Part shown: piece after piece, positions 16,601 to 24,608 of the stretch | Numbering within the stretch: the stretch's first letter is position 1 | Layout of the letters: each line of letters starts with the position of its first letter | Assembly (NCBI RefSeq): GCF_036227485.1 | Contig: NZ_CP109479.1 | Location: 3,162,001 to 3,226,000 of the forward strand | Source: Streptomyces sp. NBC_01451 | Lineage (GTDB): Bacteria > Actinomycetota > Actinomycetes > Streptomycetales > Streptomycetaceae | Direction: 5' to 3' | Length of the DNA: 64,000 nt | Notes under the pieces: model-generated | The model's database searches: none | What the model was told of the DNA's origin: nothing | What the model saw: the letters and a program-made list of their open reading frames with translations, nothing else | Translations under genes and position numbers: made by a program

Positions 16601-18303
16601 CGCTGCTGGTCGCCGTAGCTGTAGCGCTGAGGCACCGCGGACGAGTCTGTGGCACCGACCAGACGGCCTTGTGCGTCGTACTCGTACGTCATGAGGCGGG
16701 GCCGGTCCGGAGCGCTGAGGAGCGTCAGGGATGTCACGCGGCCGGACGAGGCGGTGACTCCGAGCCGGTAGCCGCTCCGGTGCGCCACCTCGCAGGGGGA
16801 GCCGTCCTCCGCGTATCGAATGTCGATCGCGTTGTCGTTGCGGTCCCGGAGGCCGACCAGCGGGAGTTCCGCGGTGGGGCCGCCGGGCGCTCGGCGGAAA
16901 TGGAGCGTCGTACCACTCTGAGGCTGGTGGACGGTGACCTCTCCGTCCGGAGTGCCGTCCCAGCGCAGAGGCCAGTTGGGACCGAAGACCGGCGGCATCG
17001 GCTCGCCCGGCTCCGGAACCGCGTAGTAGAGCATGGTGCCGTCTGCGCCGATGAACCGGAGGCCGTCGCGGTCGATGACGATCCGCTGGTCAAGGGTGGA
17101 CGTCCAGTCGGCGCCGAACCAACGCCCCGAGTGCACCCCAGTGCGGTGACTACGCTCGATGACCAGAGGCAGGACTCCGGGCAGAGTGACGTCGGTAATC
17201 GACATCACCATCTGGCCCGTGGCCATGTCGATCGGGTCGCCACAGGTGAAGAGCGTTTTCATCTGGCGGCCCAGGTTCTTCATACCTGGACCGAGCCCCT
17301 TGACGCCCATGGCCATGCCCTTGAGACCGGTCTTACCGAACGCCTTCAGCCCCTTGGCGAGCCCACCGAGGGTGGTCAGCCCCTTCATCCCCGGAATGCA
17401 GTCCAGCGCGGCAAAACCCACATCCCACAGGGACGCCTGCCCCTTGGAATACTTGTAGAGCGTGTCCGCCAACACGACGAGGGCCGCGATCAGCACGATC
17501 GCACCGAGAATCGGCCCCCCGATAATCATCGCCACAACCCCGACGACAGCGACGACAATCTTGCAGACCGCGACGATGGTGTCCCAGTTGTCGACGAACC
17601 AGTCCCCGACCTCCTCCCACCAACTCCGGTTCTGAATACCCGCGTCCGACGCCTCGCCGATCCTCCGCTTCGCCTCCCCCGCCGCGTCCTCACGCATCTT
17701 CCGCGCGTCCTCGGCCATCTTCTTCGCCGCATCCAACGCCGACTGCGCGCTGCCGACGTCCGACCGGGCACTGTCCTGCGCGGTCTTGGCGTGCTGCGCG
17801 TCACGGGTGGCCGCCCGGACCTTCGCCTCGTCCGGCTTCTCCGCCGCCCTGCTGCCCGTCGGATCGTCCTTGTACTTGTCCGACTCCTTCGCCGCCCGCG
17901 ACACCCACGAATCAGCCGACGACAGACGCGACTTGGCCGACGCCAGATCCGCCTGCGCCTCCCGCCCCTTCGCCAAAGCCCGGTCCGCCAGCGCCTGCGC
18001 CCGCTCCAGCCTCGGCCAGTAATCCACCAGCGCGTCACCGCACAGGTCGTACGACCTCTTCAGCTTCTTCAGATTCTTCGGCACATCCGAGAACTCGTCC
18101 TGGAACACCTCAGCGGTCTTCCCCGCCCACTCCAGCGTCTCGTTCTCCGACGCCATCCCCTTCACCAACCGCAACGCATCCGCGACATCATCCGCGAAGT
18201 CATGCAACGTACGAGCCAGCTGACGGACACGATCCGGATCACCCGGCGTCGGGTCCCTGTCCAGATCCAGCACATGCCAGTCCGCCGGCCGATACCCCGC
18301 CAT
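13687..18303 (-). CDS. RHS-repeat polymorphic toxin with DUF3990-like ADP-ribosyltransferase tip
   Basis: The 1538-aa protein starts with a helical WXG/LXG-like domain (EWAGKTAEVFQDEF) and coiled coils to about residue 235. A hydrophobic region follows at about 243-290, then a DUF6531 motif (CGDPIDMATGQMV, near 355). Dozens of RHS/YD repeats run to the core end marker DPLGL at 1377-1381. The last 157 residues are a separate toxin module: LYHGTTGSGADNILARGI and GFYVTNSPQQAVDWAK resemble DUF3990 ADP-ribosyltransferase-like domains. The N-terminus suggests type VII secretion and interbacterial use; the export route and target are inferred. Confidence 0.9.
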   Translation of the reverse strand: MAGYRPADWHVLDLDRDPTPGDPDRVRQLARTLHDFADDVADALRLVKGMASENETLEWAGKTAEVFQDEFSDVPKNLKKLKRSYDLCGDALVDYWPRLERAQALADRALAKGREAQADLASAKSRLSSADSWVSRAAKESDKYKDDPTGSRAAEKPDEAKVRAATRDAQHAKTAQDSARSDVGSAQSALDAAKKMAEDARKMREDAAGEAKRRIGEASDAGIQNRSWWEEVGDWFVDNWDTIVAVCKIVVAVVGVVAMIIGGPILGAIVLIAALVVLADTLYKYSKGQASLWDVGFAALDCIPGMKGLTTLGGLAKGLKAFGKTGLKGMAMGVKGLGPGMKNLGRQMKTLFTCGDPIDMATGQMVMSITDVTLPGVLPLVIERSHRTGVHSGRWFGADWTSTLDQRIVIDRDGLRFIGADGTMLYYAVPEPGEPMPPVFGPNWPLRWDGTPDGEVTVHQPQSGTTLHFRRAPGGPTAELPLVGLRDRNDNAIDIRYAEDGSPCEVAHRSGYRLGVTASSGRVTSLTLLSAPDRPRLMTYEYDAQGRLVGATDSSAVPQRYSYGDQQRLTGWRSRNGDWYRYTYDEVGRCVRTGGDSGVLAYSYAYDDETRTTVATDSLDQRITYTFDGDLRPVTETDPLGHTTTRDWDDHGRLVSLTDPLGRTTRFGHDDAGNTTQVVRPDGCVVAKRYNEFGQVTKVTQPDGNTWESVYDERGNRVAVVDALGATTAFTFDEHGGLTCVTDALGHRQQTLTNDAAGLVVAMVDTLGARNSLVRDAFGRIVELVDPFGAVTRVGWTTEGRIAWRHLPNGTMEDWSYDAEGNPLDYTSSNGRHTRFENTHFDLCTLRESEDGTLERFRYDTELRLRSVINAVGQEWIYTYDGVGRVTSETDFNGRTLTYRYDAGGQLVERTNGAGQVTEFRYDAIGNVIAMEADGTNTTYEYDVLGRLVKACGTEVELCTEHDAMGRVLAESWNGREVRSEYDLIGRRLARRTPSGAITRWSYDAEQRSVVQRSGRRDVMFQYDIAGREIERVLGDAVRLTHEWDADQLRTTQRLVTESGDVRRRTFQHRPDGMLSSVTDSRLGERTFLFDAAGRVTAARGGSDGLDEIYRFDDLGNLTEFSTSAPVNDEETGPGERTYSGTLIERAGRTRYRHDEQGRVVKRTTKLLSGGTRVWRYTWNAEDQLTDVLAPDGRRWHYVYDPVGRRVAKQLLGDDGATVAEQVSFFWDGDNLAEQTDGTVSLSWDWGDGPIPIGQRVRATGPMIGPDTAQDEIDERFYAIVTDLIGTPTELVDPGGAVVWTQSSTLWGVPTERADAPRVDCPLRFPGQYFDEETGLHYNLHRYYEPGTARYLSPDPLGRTPAPNHYAYVKNPLQWKDPLGLKAPCMVDLYHGTTGSGADNILARGIDPGFKPRKMDFGSYGFYVTNSPQQAVDWAKRLGTKYNDVPAVLHFRVPRSELDNLNSRIFEGPSDELADFIRHHRSGGDMHGYDMVEGPMLRNVPAFLKGKPGVFDGHQIAIFTDRAAQLFDNSFVRRVGPS

Positions 18304-18408
18304 CCCGCAACCCCCGTCACGCCAACATCCTCAACAACACCCGTACACACACGCGAACTTACTGCGCTTCAGCGTTCGACGGAAAGCTCGGAACGGGCAA
18401 GGAACCGA

Positions 18409-18543
18409 TCAGAAGCGATGTGGGTCACGCTGTGCGGCGCAGAAGGTTGCGAAGATCACGTCCACTTGTGGAGGCGTCAGGCGCAGGGCCTGAGCGTAGA
18501 GCCGAAGCAGCGTGTACGGCGACCAGTCCTTTGCCGTTGCCAC
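18409..18543 (-). CDS. Possible small ORF or relic upstream of the RHS gene
   Basis: GTG at 18543 opens 44 codons ending at 18409 (KDWSPYTLLRLYAQALRLTP then QVDVIFATFCAAQRDPHRF). The composition looks like real protein rather than an antisense shadow. No strong Shine-Dalgarno is visible. It could be a short gene or the 3' end of a lost one. The rest of the 18304-18631 gap holds only the divergent promoters, which could not be pinned. Confidence 0.25.
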   Translation of the reverse strand: MATAKDWSPYTLLRLYAQALRLTPPQVDVIFATFCAAQRDPHRF

Positions 18544-18631
18544 AGTGCAACCTGGGTCGCCTGGCGGAACCACCGGCCCCACCGATAGCGTCTTGGTTTT
18601 GTTGGCACATCTGTCTCACGGGGAGTCCATT

Positions 18632-19294
18632 TTGAAGCGCCGCTCTTTGCCCGTTGCTGCTGCGCTCGTCGCGTCCGCCGCCCTGCTGTTGACTGCCTGT
18701 GGCGGCGACGACAGCGGATCCAAGGACAACGACAAGATCGCCGGGGCCGACACCGGGAGCGAGACCTCGGCATCGCCGACAGCGTCCGCCTCGGATTCGG
18801 CGGCATCCGCCGACCGGCCGAAGATCGAGTTGCCGTCCGACCTGACCTACACCTTCGAATGGCCCAAGACGGGTGACAAGGACAAGGACGCGGTCCTCAA
18901 CGACAGCGAGCAGTTCATCAAGGCCGTGGACATGGCGATCGCCAATCAGGACCCGCTGGACAAGGCGTACCAGTTCTACTCCGAAGGCGAGGCTGCGGCC
19001 GGATCCCAGAAGTTCATTCAAGAGTTCGTGGACTACAAAGACCGCATCACCGGCGCCAAGCATTACTTCGACGCCAAGGTGAGCGTCAACGGTGACGGAA
19101 CCGCCGGTCTGGTCTACTGCGAGGACCAGACCAAGGCGTACAACAAAAGCCTCAAGACCGGCAAAACCGATGTGACCCCGGCATCGAAGGACAGTTATGT
19201 CCTCTACGCCAGCCGACTGCGGGTCGACAAGAACGGCATTTGGATCACGGAGACGCTGACGTCGCAACGGGGGAGTTCAGCATGCCAGTCCTGA
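18632..19294 (+). CDS. Secreted lipoprotein, function unknown
   Basis: TTG at 18632 is chosen because GGGGAG lies 6 nt before it and the signal peptide begins there (LKRRSLPVAAALVAS). The lipobox is LLLTAC. The 220-aa product has a Ser/Thr/Ala/Asp-rich linker and a roughly 140-residue extracellular domain with conserved-looking FYSEGEAAAGSQKFIQEFVD. It overlaps the next secreted protein by 13 bp, so the two are likely an operon and act together outside the cell. No family was recognised. Confidence 0.8.
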   Translation: MKRRSLPVAAALVASAALLLTACGGDDSGSKDNDKIAGADTGSETSASPTASASDSAASADRPKIELPSDLTYTFEWPKTGDKDKDAVLNDSEQFIKAVDMAIANQDPLDKAYQFYSEGEAAAGSQKFIQEFVDYKDRITGAKHYFDAKVSVNGDGTAGLVYCEDQTKAYNKSLKTGKTDVTPASKDSYVLYASRLRVDKNGIWITETLTSQRGSSACQS

Positions 19295-20313
19295 CGTACC
19301 GGTGCCCTGCAGTGGTCACGCTGACCGTGGGCGCCTTGCTGTTGTGCCCCGTGCAGGCGTTCGCGGGTTACGGGCATGGCGGCAGCAGCAACGGCAACGA
19401 GACCGTGGAAGGCGGCCAGGACGGCCAGAACCTCACGGCAACCGCCGGCGCCGTCGTCTACGACCGTTCCAAGAACGGGTCCGGGCAGTCGGCCGGTCCC
19501 GTGACCGCGACTGGCAGTTGGACGCCGCCCGCTTGCTGGTATGCGCCGACGTACAGCCCCGAGGAGCTTGAGAAGGTCAAGGTGCCGGTCTGGGAGGCGG
19601 GGTCCACGGGGTATGAGTGGGATGCCGAGCAGCGGGAGAAGTACCTCAACGAGGACGACCACACGAAGGACTTCAACAAGGACAAGACCGGCAAGGGCTA
19701 CTGGTGGGGCTCCTACGTCAACAAGTCCTTCCCGCCGGGCTGGGACTCCTGCAAGGAGGACTACTTCTGGGTCGACACCGGTGACGCCCCGCCCGCCAAC
19801 ATCGACAACGTCATCACGCCGGAAATCCTCGCCGGACTCGCCTACAACGAGATCCGCGTCCCCTCCACCAAGGTGACCCTCGCCCCCGCCGGCCCCACCA
19901 AGGTGAACCTCCCGACCTGGGCCTGGCTGGACGCGGCTCAGTTCAAGCCGGTCTCCGTGACCGCGTCCGTCCCGGTTCTCCAGATGGAGGCCACCACCGT
20001 CGCCGAGCCTGTCTCTCTCAGGATCGAACCCGGTACCGCCGACGCGCAGGTCTACCCCGCGTCGGGCGTCTGTACGTTCGTCAACGGGCGGATCGGGGAA
20101 CCGTACGCCGCCGGGAAGGCGAAGCAGACCCCGCCCTGCGGTGTGAAGTACCTGCGTTCCTCCGGTGACGGGACCTATCCGCTCCGCGCCACCATCACCT
20201 GGAAGATCCACTGGACCGGTACGGGTGTTCCCCAGGAACAGCCGCTGCCCGACGGTGAGTTCGGGGCCGAGCAGGCCGTCGTCGTTCAGGAGATCCAGGC
20301 CGTCAACCGCTGA
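19282..20313 (+). CDS. Secreted protein coupled to the preceding lipoprotein
   Basis: ATG at 19282 has GGGGGAG 6 nt upstream and starts a Sec signal peptide (VTLTVGALLLCPVQAFA). The 343-aa product is rich in Trp, Tyr, Lys and Asp (KTGKGYWWGSYVNKSFPPGW), with a Cys-containing C-terminal region (TPPCGVKYLR) and no transmembrane anchor. It overlaps the upstream lipoprotein gene by 13 bp. No enzyme motif was seen and the family was not recognised. Its 3' end overlaps the convergent ATP-binding protein gene by 28 bp. Confidence 0.8.
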   Translation: MPVLTYRCPAVVTLTVGALLLCPVQAFAGYGHGGSSNGNETVEGGQDGQNLTATAGAVVYDRSKNGSGQSAGPVTATGSWTPPACWYAPTYSPEELEKVKVPVWEAGSTGYEWDAEQREKYLNEDDHTKDFNKDKTGKGYWWGSYVNKSFPPGWDSCKEDYFWVDTGDAPPANIDNVITPEILAGLAYNEIRVPSTKVTLAPAGPTKVNLPTWAWLDAAQFKPVSVTASVPVLQMEATTVAEPVSLRIEPGTADAQVYPASGVCTFVNGRIGEPYAAGKAKQTPPCGVKYLRSSGDGTYPLRATITWKIHWTGTGVPQEQPLPDGEFGAEQAVVVQEIQAVNR

Positions 20314-20651
20314 GGCGGCTGTCCGCTCGCCGCCGACCCGTACTTCGCCGCCGTCTCTCGCGGCAGCGTCGCCCACATGCGCGTCCCGCCGCCCGGTTCG
20401 CGGGACGCGCCGAAGCCCCAGTCGCCCTCGCAGGACCTGCATACGCAGGCCAGGACGCGGAGGGAGGCTCGGCGGCGGGTGTCGCACGCTGTCGCGAGGT
20501 TCGGCTGGGTGTGGCGGGGGTGGCTGTCGTAGACGATCACTCGGAGCGTGGCGGCCCGGTAGCGGAGGGCGAGGTGGAAGTCCATGGACTCCGTGAACTG
20601 GCATGCCGTTGCGGTGAGTTCGGAAACGGCTTGCAGGGCCGGGGCCAGCAT
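20286..20651 (-). CDS. ATP-binding protein of the XRE/DUF397 type, probably 5'-truncated
   Basis: The frame reads MLAPALQAVSELTATACQF, VIVYDSHPRHTQPNLATACD and GDWGFGASREPGGGTRMWAT, the signature of Streptomyces anti-sigma-like HATPase proteins that sit beside XRE/DUF397 pairs. Such proteins are usually around 140-160 aa; here the best in-frame ATG (20651) gives 121 aa and has no Shine-Dalgarno. Upstream the sequence changes abruptly to the tail of the divergent XRE gene. It is probably the 3' part of a gene that lost its start by deletion. Confidence 0.55.
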   Translation of the reverse strand: MLAPALQAVSELTATACQFTESMDFHLALRYRAATLRVIVYDSHPRHTQPNLATACDTRRRASLRVLACVCRSCEGDWGFGASREPGGGTRMWATLPRETAAKYGSAASGQPPQRLTAWIS

Positions 20652-20691
20652 GTCGGCCAGGTCGTACGCACGCGGGAACGCCCCTGTCGCC

Positions 20692-20814
20692 GCCCTCGAC
20701 CACGCAGAGGGCCAGTTGGCGAAGTACCGTGCCCACCTGGACTGGATGGAGGGCCTCGCCCTGTCACCGGAGGCGTCGCGCGACTTCATCCAGGACATCG
20801 CCGGCCAACTCTGA
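20692..20814 (+). pseudogene. C-terminal remnant of an XRE-family (DUF5753-like) regulator
   Basis: The plus frame carries ALDHAEGQLAKYRAHLDWME and ALSPEASRDFIQDIAGQL before a stop, resembling the end of the XRE regulators that precede DUF397 genes. About 40 codons remain; the helix-turn-helix and most of the sensor domain are gone. It ends 11 bp before the DUF397 start, the usual spacing. The missing 5' end faces the truncated ATP-binding gene, suggesting one deletion removed both starts. Confidence 0.5.
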
Positions 20815-20825
20815 GGGAGCCATCC

Positions 20826-21017
20826 ATGAACGACATCACCTGGGAAGAGCCGTTCTGCGGCGAGGGAAACTCCTGCTTCCGCCTCGGCACCGACCCCACC
20901 GGCAACGCCTACATAGCCATAGCCGGTGCCGAGGACGCCTACCTCACCGACACCCGTGAAGCGCTCCGTACGCTCATCCTCGACATCAAGGCGGGGAAGG
21001 CCGACCACCTCCTCTGA
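20826..21017 (+). CDS. DUF397 protein
   Basis: This 63-aa protein reads WEEPFCGEGNSCFRLGTDP, GNAYIAIAGAEDAYLTDT and EALRTLILDIKAGKADHLL, close to the DUF397 pattern (start WxxS, central R/T, C-terminal LxxLLxxIKxG). GAGGGAG lies 6 nt before the ATG. DUF397 proteins work as small partners of adjacent XRE regulators (Scr1-like systems). Here the regulator is only a remnant, so the gene is probably orphaned. Confidence 0.85.
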   Translation: MNDITWEEPFCGEGNSCFRLGTDPTGNAYIAIAGAEDAYLTDTREALRTLILDIKAGKADHLL

Positions 21018-21136
21018 AGCTGCTCCGAGGCTCTCCGAGGTTCCCTGCAACATTTCCCCGTGCCCACCGCGTCAATGAGGTGAGTGCAGTCCACGCGCTG
21101 ACGACCTGAGCGCGGCGCAGGCAACAGGGGGAACGT

Positions 21137-21649
21137 ATGAGGAAGGTCCGCGCGGACGAGTACGCGGAGTTCGCGGTGGCGCGCGCGGGGCATCTGTACC
21201 GCTCCGCGTGTCTGCTCACCGCCGGGGACACATACCTCGCCGAGGACCTGGTGCAGGAGACGCTCGGGCGGTTGTACGTCCACTGGGGGCGCGTCTCCCG
21301 GGCCAACAATCCCGCGGGGTACGCGCAGACCGTGCTCACCCGCGCCTTTCTCACGCATCAGCGGCGCCGCAGCAGTACCGAGCGGGCCACCGACGTGCTG
21401 CCCGAGGTGCCCGCCCCGTCCGCCGGAGCCGACGTGACCATGCGGCTCACCCTGGTCGAGGCGCTCGCCCAACTCCCGCCCAAGGACCGGGCGGTGGTCG
21501 TCCTGCGCTACTGGGAGGACCGTTCCATCGAGGAGACGGCGAGTGCGATGAACGTCAGCTCGGCCGCCGTACGCACCCGTTGTGTCCGCGCACTCGCCCG
21601 GCTGCGCACCCTCCTGGGCGAGGAACTCGGCGAGTACGCGATCCGCTGA
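21137..21649 (+). CDS. SigE-family ECF RNA polymerase sigma factor
   Basis: This 170-aa protein has region 2 (YAEFAVARAGHLYRSACLLT, AEDLVQETLGRLYVHW) and region 4 (LPPKDRAVVVLRYWEDRSIE, NVSSAAVRTRCVRALARL). GGGGGAAC precedes the ATG. Length and sequence match the Streptomyces SigE-family group. The next gene, 89 bp away on the same strand, encodes a membrane protein that is the likely anti-sigma or output partner. Confidence 0.92.
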   Translation: MRKVRADEYAEFAVARAGHLYRSACLLTAGDTYLAEDLVQETLGRLYVHWGRVSRANNPAGYAQTVLTRAFLTHQRRRSSTERATDVLPEVPAPSAGADVTMRLTLVEALAQLPPKDRAVVVLRYWEDRSIEETASAMNVSSAAVRTRCVRALARLRTLLGEELGEYAIR

Positions 21650-21738
21650 CGTCCGCCTCCCCTCCCCCACCTCTCTCCGCCCCGCTCCGCCCCGTCCCGG
21701 TACACAATTCCCGTACACAGCAGAAGTGGTGGTTCCCC

Positions 21739-23040
21739 ATGTCCGTTGAACATCGAGACGACCAGTTCGAGGACCGGCTCGGCGCCGCCCTGCGCAACGC
21801 CGGCGGTGCCTTCGACGCCGATCGTGCCGCCCTCGTCGCCGGCGGGGAGAGCCGGGGGCGTCGGCTCCGGATGCGCCGCCGGACCGCTGTCGTGAGCGGC
21901 GCCGCCGCGATCGCGCTGGTGGGGGTGGGCGGTGCGCTGGTCGCGCCCTGGGGCGGTGACGGGAGCGGACAGCGGGCCGTGGGGGCCGGCGGGACCACGG
22001 TCGGGCCCGGTGATGCCACCGGCACCGCCACGCCCTCCCCCGTCTCCGGCGCCCAACTGCTCAGCACCCTGAAGGAGTTGTTGCCGAAGGGCACACTCAG
22101 CAAGGAGTCGGCGCGCGGCACGGACGCGAAGCAGGGTCCGTACGTGTATGCCGTGTTCGACGACGGGAAGGGCGCCGCGGCGCTCTCCGTCAGCCTCGGC
22201 CGGGTCGAGCCGGGGAGCGTGCAGGCCCGGGAGGCGACCGAGTGCCCGGACACGGCGTTCACTCCGTACGACGACTGCGCGAGGAGCACGCTGTCCGGCG
22301 GCACGGCGCTCAGGATCCTCAAGGGGTACGAGTATCCGGACCGCCGCGTCGACACGAAGCTGTGGACGGCGGACCTGGTCACGCCTGGCGGGGAGCGTGT
22401 GTCGGTGAGCGAGTGGAACGCCGCCGCCGAGAAGGGCTCGCCCATTACTCGCCCCGAACCGCCCCTGTCGAAGAGCCAGTTGAAGACCTTCGTCACCGAT
22501 CCCGCGTGGCTCAGGGCGGCCAACGCCATTCCCGTGGTCACCGCGACGGGAACCCCGTCGGTCCCCTCGGCCTCGTCGAGCCCGACTCAGGGGGCCGGCA
22601 GCGGCACCGTCTTGTCGACGCTCACCGGTCTGCTCCCGAAGGGCCTCTCCGTGGTCGGCAAGAGCAGTGGTGAGGACAGCGAGTACGCCTATGTCGTCGT
22701 CGACGACGGCAAGGGCAGGAGCTTCGTCCAGATCAATGTGCAGCCCAACATGAGTGACGTGGAGGACCAGCTCTTCGGCGAGGGCTCGGGCGCCGTGACC
22801 CGGCCCGACGGGATCAAGGTCGTCGTCCGTCAGGGGGTTGGCGACGACCAGGGTCTGGGGCTCGTCATGCGGACCGCCGACACCCTCTGGCCCGACGGTC
22901 TGCGGGTGGTCGTCAGCGCCTTCAACTCCGCGAGCCAGATCACCGGCCCGACCCGGGACAAGCCCGCTCTGACCCTCGACCAGCTCAAGACGATCGCTAC
23001 GGACTCGAAGTGGCAGGGACTGCTGCCGCCCCCCAACTGA
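21739..23040 (+). CDS. Single-pass membrane protein with two tandem extracellular repeats, sigma factor partner
   Basis: This 433-aa protein has a cytoplasmic N-terminus of about 45 residues (EDRLGAALRNAGGAFDADRA), a membrane helix (AAAIALVGVGGALVAPW) and an outer region with two copies of one domain: LLSTLKELLPKGTLSKES / AVFDDGKGAAALSVSL and VLSTLTGLLPKGLSVVGK / VVVDDGKGRSFVQINV. It follows the SigE-type gene as anti-sigma factors do, but no HxxxCxxC zinc motif is present. Anti-sigma function is inferred from position and topology. Confidence 0.8.
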   Translation: MSVEHRDDQFEDRLGAALRNAGGAFDADRAALVAGGESRGRRLRMRRRTAVVSGAAAIALVGVGGALVAPWGGDGSGQRAVGAGGTTVGPGDATGTATPSPVSGAQLLSTLKELLPKGTLSKESARGTDAKQGPYVYAVFDDGKGAAALSVSLGRVEPGSVQAREATECPDTAFTPYDDCARSTLSGGTALRILKGYEYPDRRVDTKLWTADLVTPGGERVSVSEWNAAAEKGSPITRPEPPLSKSQLKTFVTDPAWLRAANAIPVVTATGTPSVPSASSSPTQGAGSGTVLSTLTGLLPKGLSVVGKSSGEDSEYAYVVVDDGKGRSFVQINVQPNMSDVEDQLFGEGSGAVTRPDGIKVVVRQGVGDDQGLGLVMRTADTLWPDGLRVVVSAFNSASQITGPTRDKPALTLDQLKTIATDSKWQGLLPPPN

Positions 23041-23074
23041 GCCTCGCGGAGGGGCTTCTCGGTCCCTGAGGGAC

Positions 23075-24400
23075 TCAGAAGAACTCCGACCACGGCTGGT
23101 CCCAGATCTGCTTCACGCACAGCACCAGGAACAGCAGGCCCGCCATCACCAGCATCGTGTTGCTCAGCAGCCGGTTGCGCCATTCGGCGGGCGTGCGGGA
23201 GGAGTTGAGCAGGACCAGCAGGGTGCCCGCGAGGAACGGGAGGAAGGCCGCGCCCAGGACGCCGTACAGGATGATCAGGCGGAAGGGCTGGCCCTGGAAG
23301 AGCAGGACGATGGGCGGGAAGGTCAGCCACAGCAGGTACGCGCGGAACGGCCACGACCGTTCGCGGGTGCCCGAGGCGACCTCCTCGCCTGTCGTCCGGG
23401 TACCGCGGAGGCGTTCCACGAAGTCCGCGAACATCAGGCTCACGCCGTGCCAGACGCCGATCAGCGACGTGTAGGAGGTGGCGAAGAAGCCGATCAGGAA
23501 GAACTTCGCGGTCGCCGTCCCGTACTTGTCCTCCAGGATGTCGCTCAGCTGGATCAGGCCCTTGTCGCCGCTCGCGATCGCGATGTTGGCCGAATGCAGC
23601 AACTCGGCGCCCACGAACAGCATCGCGACCACGAAGATGCCCGTCGTCGCGTAGGCGACACGGTTATCGAGGCGCATCACCTTCATCCAGCCGGTGTTGG
23701 TCCAGCCCTTCGCGTTGACCCAATAGCCGTACGCCGCAAGGGTGATGGTGCCGCCCACGCCGCCGATCAGGCCGAGCGTGTTGAGGATCGAGTCCTTCTC
23801 GTCGGGGAGGACGGGCAGCAGGCCGGCGAAGGCGTCCCCGAGGTTCGGGGTGACCCGGATCGCCAGGTAGACCGTGACGACGAACATCACGCCGACCAGC
23901 ACGGTCATGACCTTCTCGAAGACCTCGTACTTGTTGAACCAGACGAAGACCAGGCCCGACAACCCGCACAGGATCGCCCATGCCTTGAGGTCCATGACGT
24001 CCGGGAACAGGGCTTGGAGCGGCAGCGCGCTCGACGACATCGCCGCCGCGCCGTAGACGAAGCCCCAGATCACGACGTAGGCGACGAAGAAGTACGTCGT
24101 CCAGCGGCCGAGGCTCGCCCAGCCGTCGAAGAGGGTGCGTCCGGTGGAGAGATGCCAGCGGCCGGCGGCCTCGGCGAGGGAGATCTTCACCAGGCAGCCG
24201 AGTACGGCGGCCCACAGGAGGGTGTAGCCGAAGTTGCTGCCGGCGATGAGGGTCGCCACCAGGTCGCCGGCGCCGACCCCGGTCGCCGCGACGACGATCC
24301 CCGGGCCGATGTACTTCCAACTGGATTTACGGGGAGCCGAGTGGGGACCTGGGGCGCCCGTGGCCCCTGATTCCGTGGTGTTTCCTGTGGTGTCCGCCAT
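23075..24400 (-). CDS. Nramp-like membrane transporter lacking the DPGN motif
   Basis: The 441-aa protein has about 11 membrane helices in the Nramp/LeuT arrangement. Where canonical Nramps have DPGN in helix 1 this one has GVGAGDLVATLIAG, and the helix-6 MPH signature is replaced by a GGTITLAAYGYW segment. Those residues bind Mn/Fe in the classic family, so the substrate may differ. ATG at 24400 lacks a Shine-Dalgarno; GTG at 24457 has AAGGG 7 nt upstream and would add 19 residues. It is divergent from the carboxypeptidase gene. Confidence 0.85.
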   Translation of the reverse strand: MADTTGNTTESGATGAPGPHSAPRKSSWKYIGPGIVVAATGVGAGDLVATLIAGSNFGYTLLWAAVLGCLVKISLAEAAGRWHLSTGRTLFDGWASLGRWTTYFFVAYVVIWGFVYGAAAMSSSALPLQALFPDVMDLKAWAILCGLSGLVFVWFNKYEVFEKVMTVLVGVMFVVTVYLAIRVTPNLGDAFAGLLPVLPDEKDSILNTLGLIGGVGGTITLAAYGYWVNAKGWTNTGWMKVMRLDNRVAYATTGIFVVAMLFVGAELLHSANIAIASGDKGLIQLSDILEDKYGTATAKFFLIGFFATSYTSLIGVWHGVSLMFADFVERLRGTRTTGEEVASGTRERSWPFRAYLLWLTFPPIVLLFQGQPFRLIILYGVLGAAFLPFLAGTLLVLLNSSRTPAEWRNRLLSNTMLVMAGLLFLVLCVKQIWDQPWSEFF

Positions 24401-24608
24401 GTACGTAAAGGAAGCGCAAAGAGGCCGGGGTGCACAAGAGGGCGTCAGCCGGTTCACGCCATCACCCTTCAGGCGCTCTTGACCTGGCCATGTCATAGCC
24501 GCACGATGGCGCCACACCCGCACCAGTCCGTCGCACCGAAGAACCACCCCCCGCTCCACTCCCCAGCTTCCGGAGATCCCGGAACTCCCGGAGAAAACAG
24601 GAGACTTC

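Noticed and set aside
16063..18588. Long plus-strand open frame of 841 codons opposite the RHS gene
   Set aside because: It is antisense to clear YD repeats and has the Arg/Val/His-rich composition of a GC-driven shadow frame.
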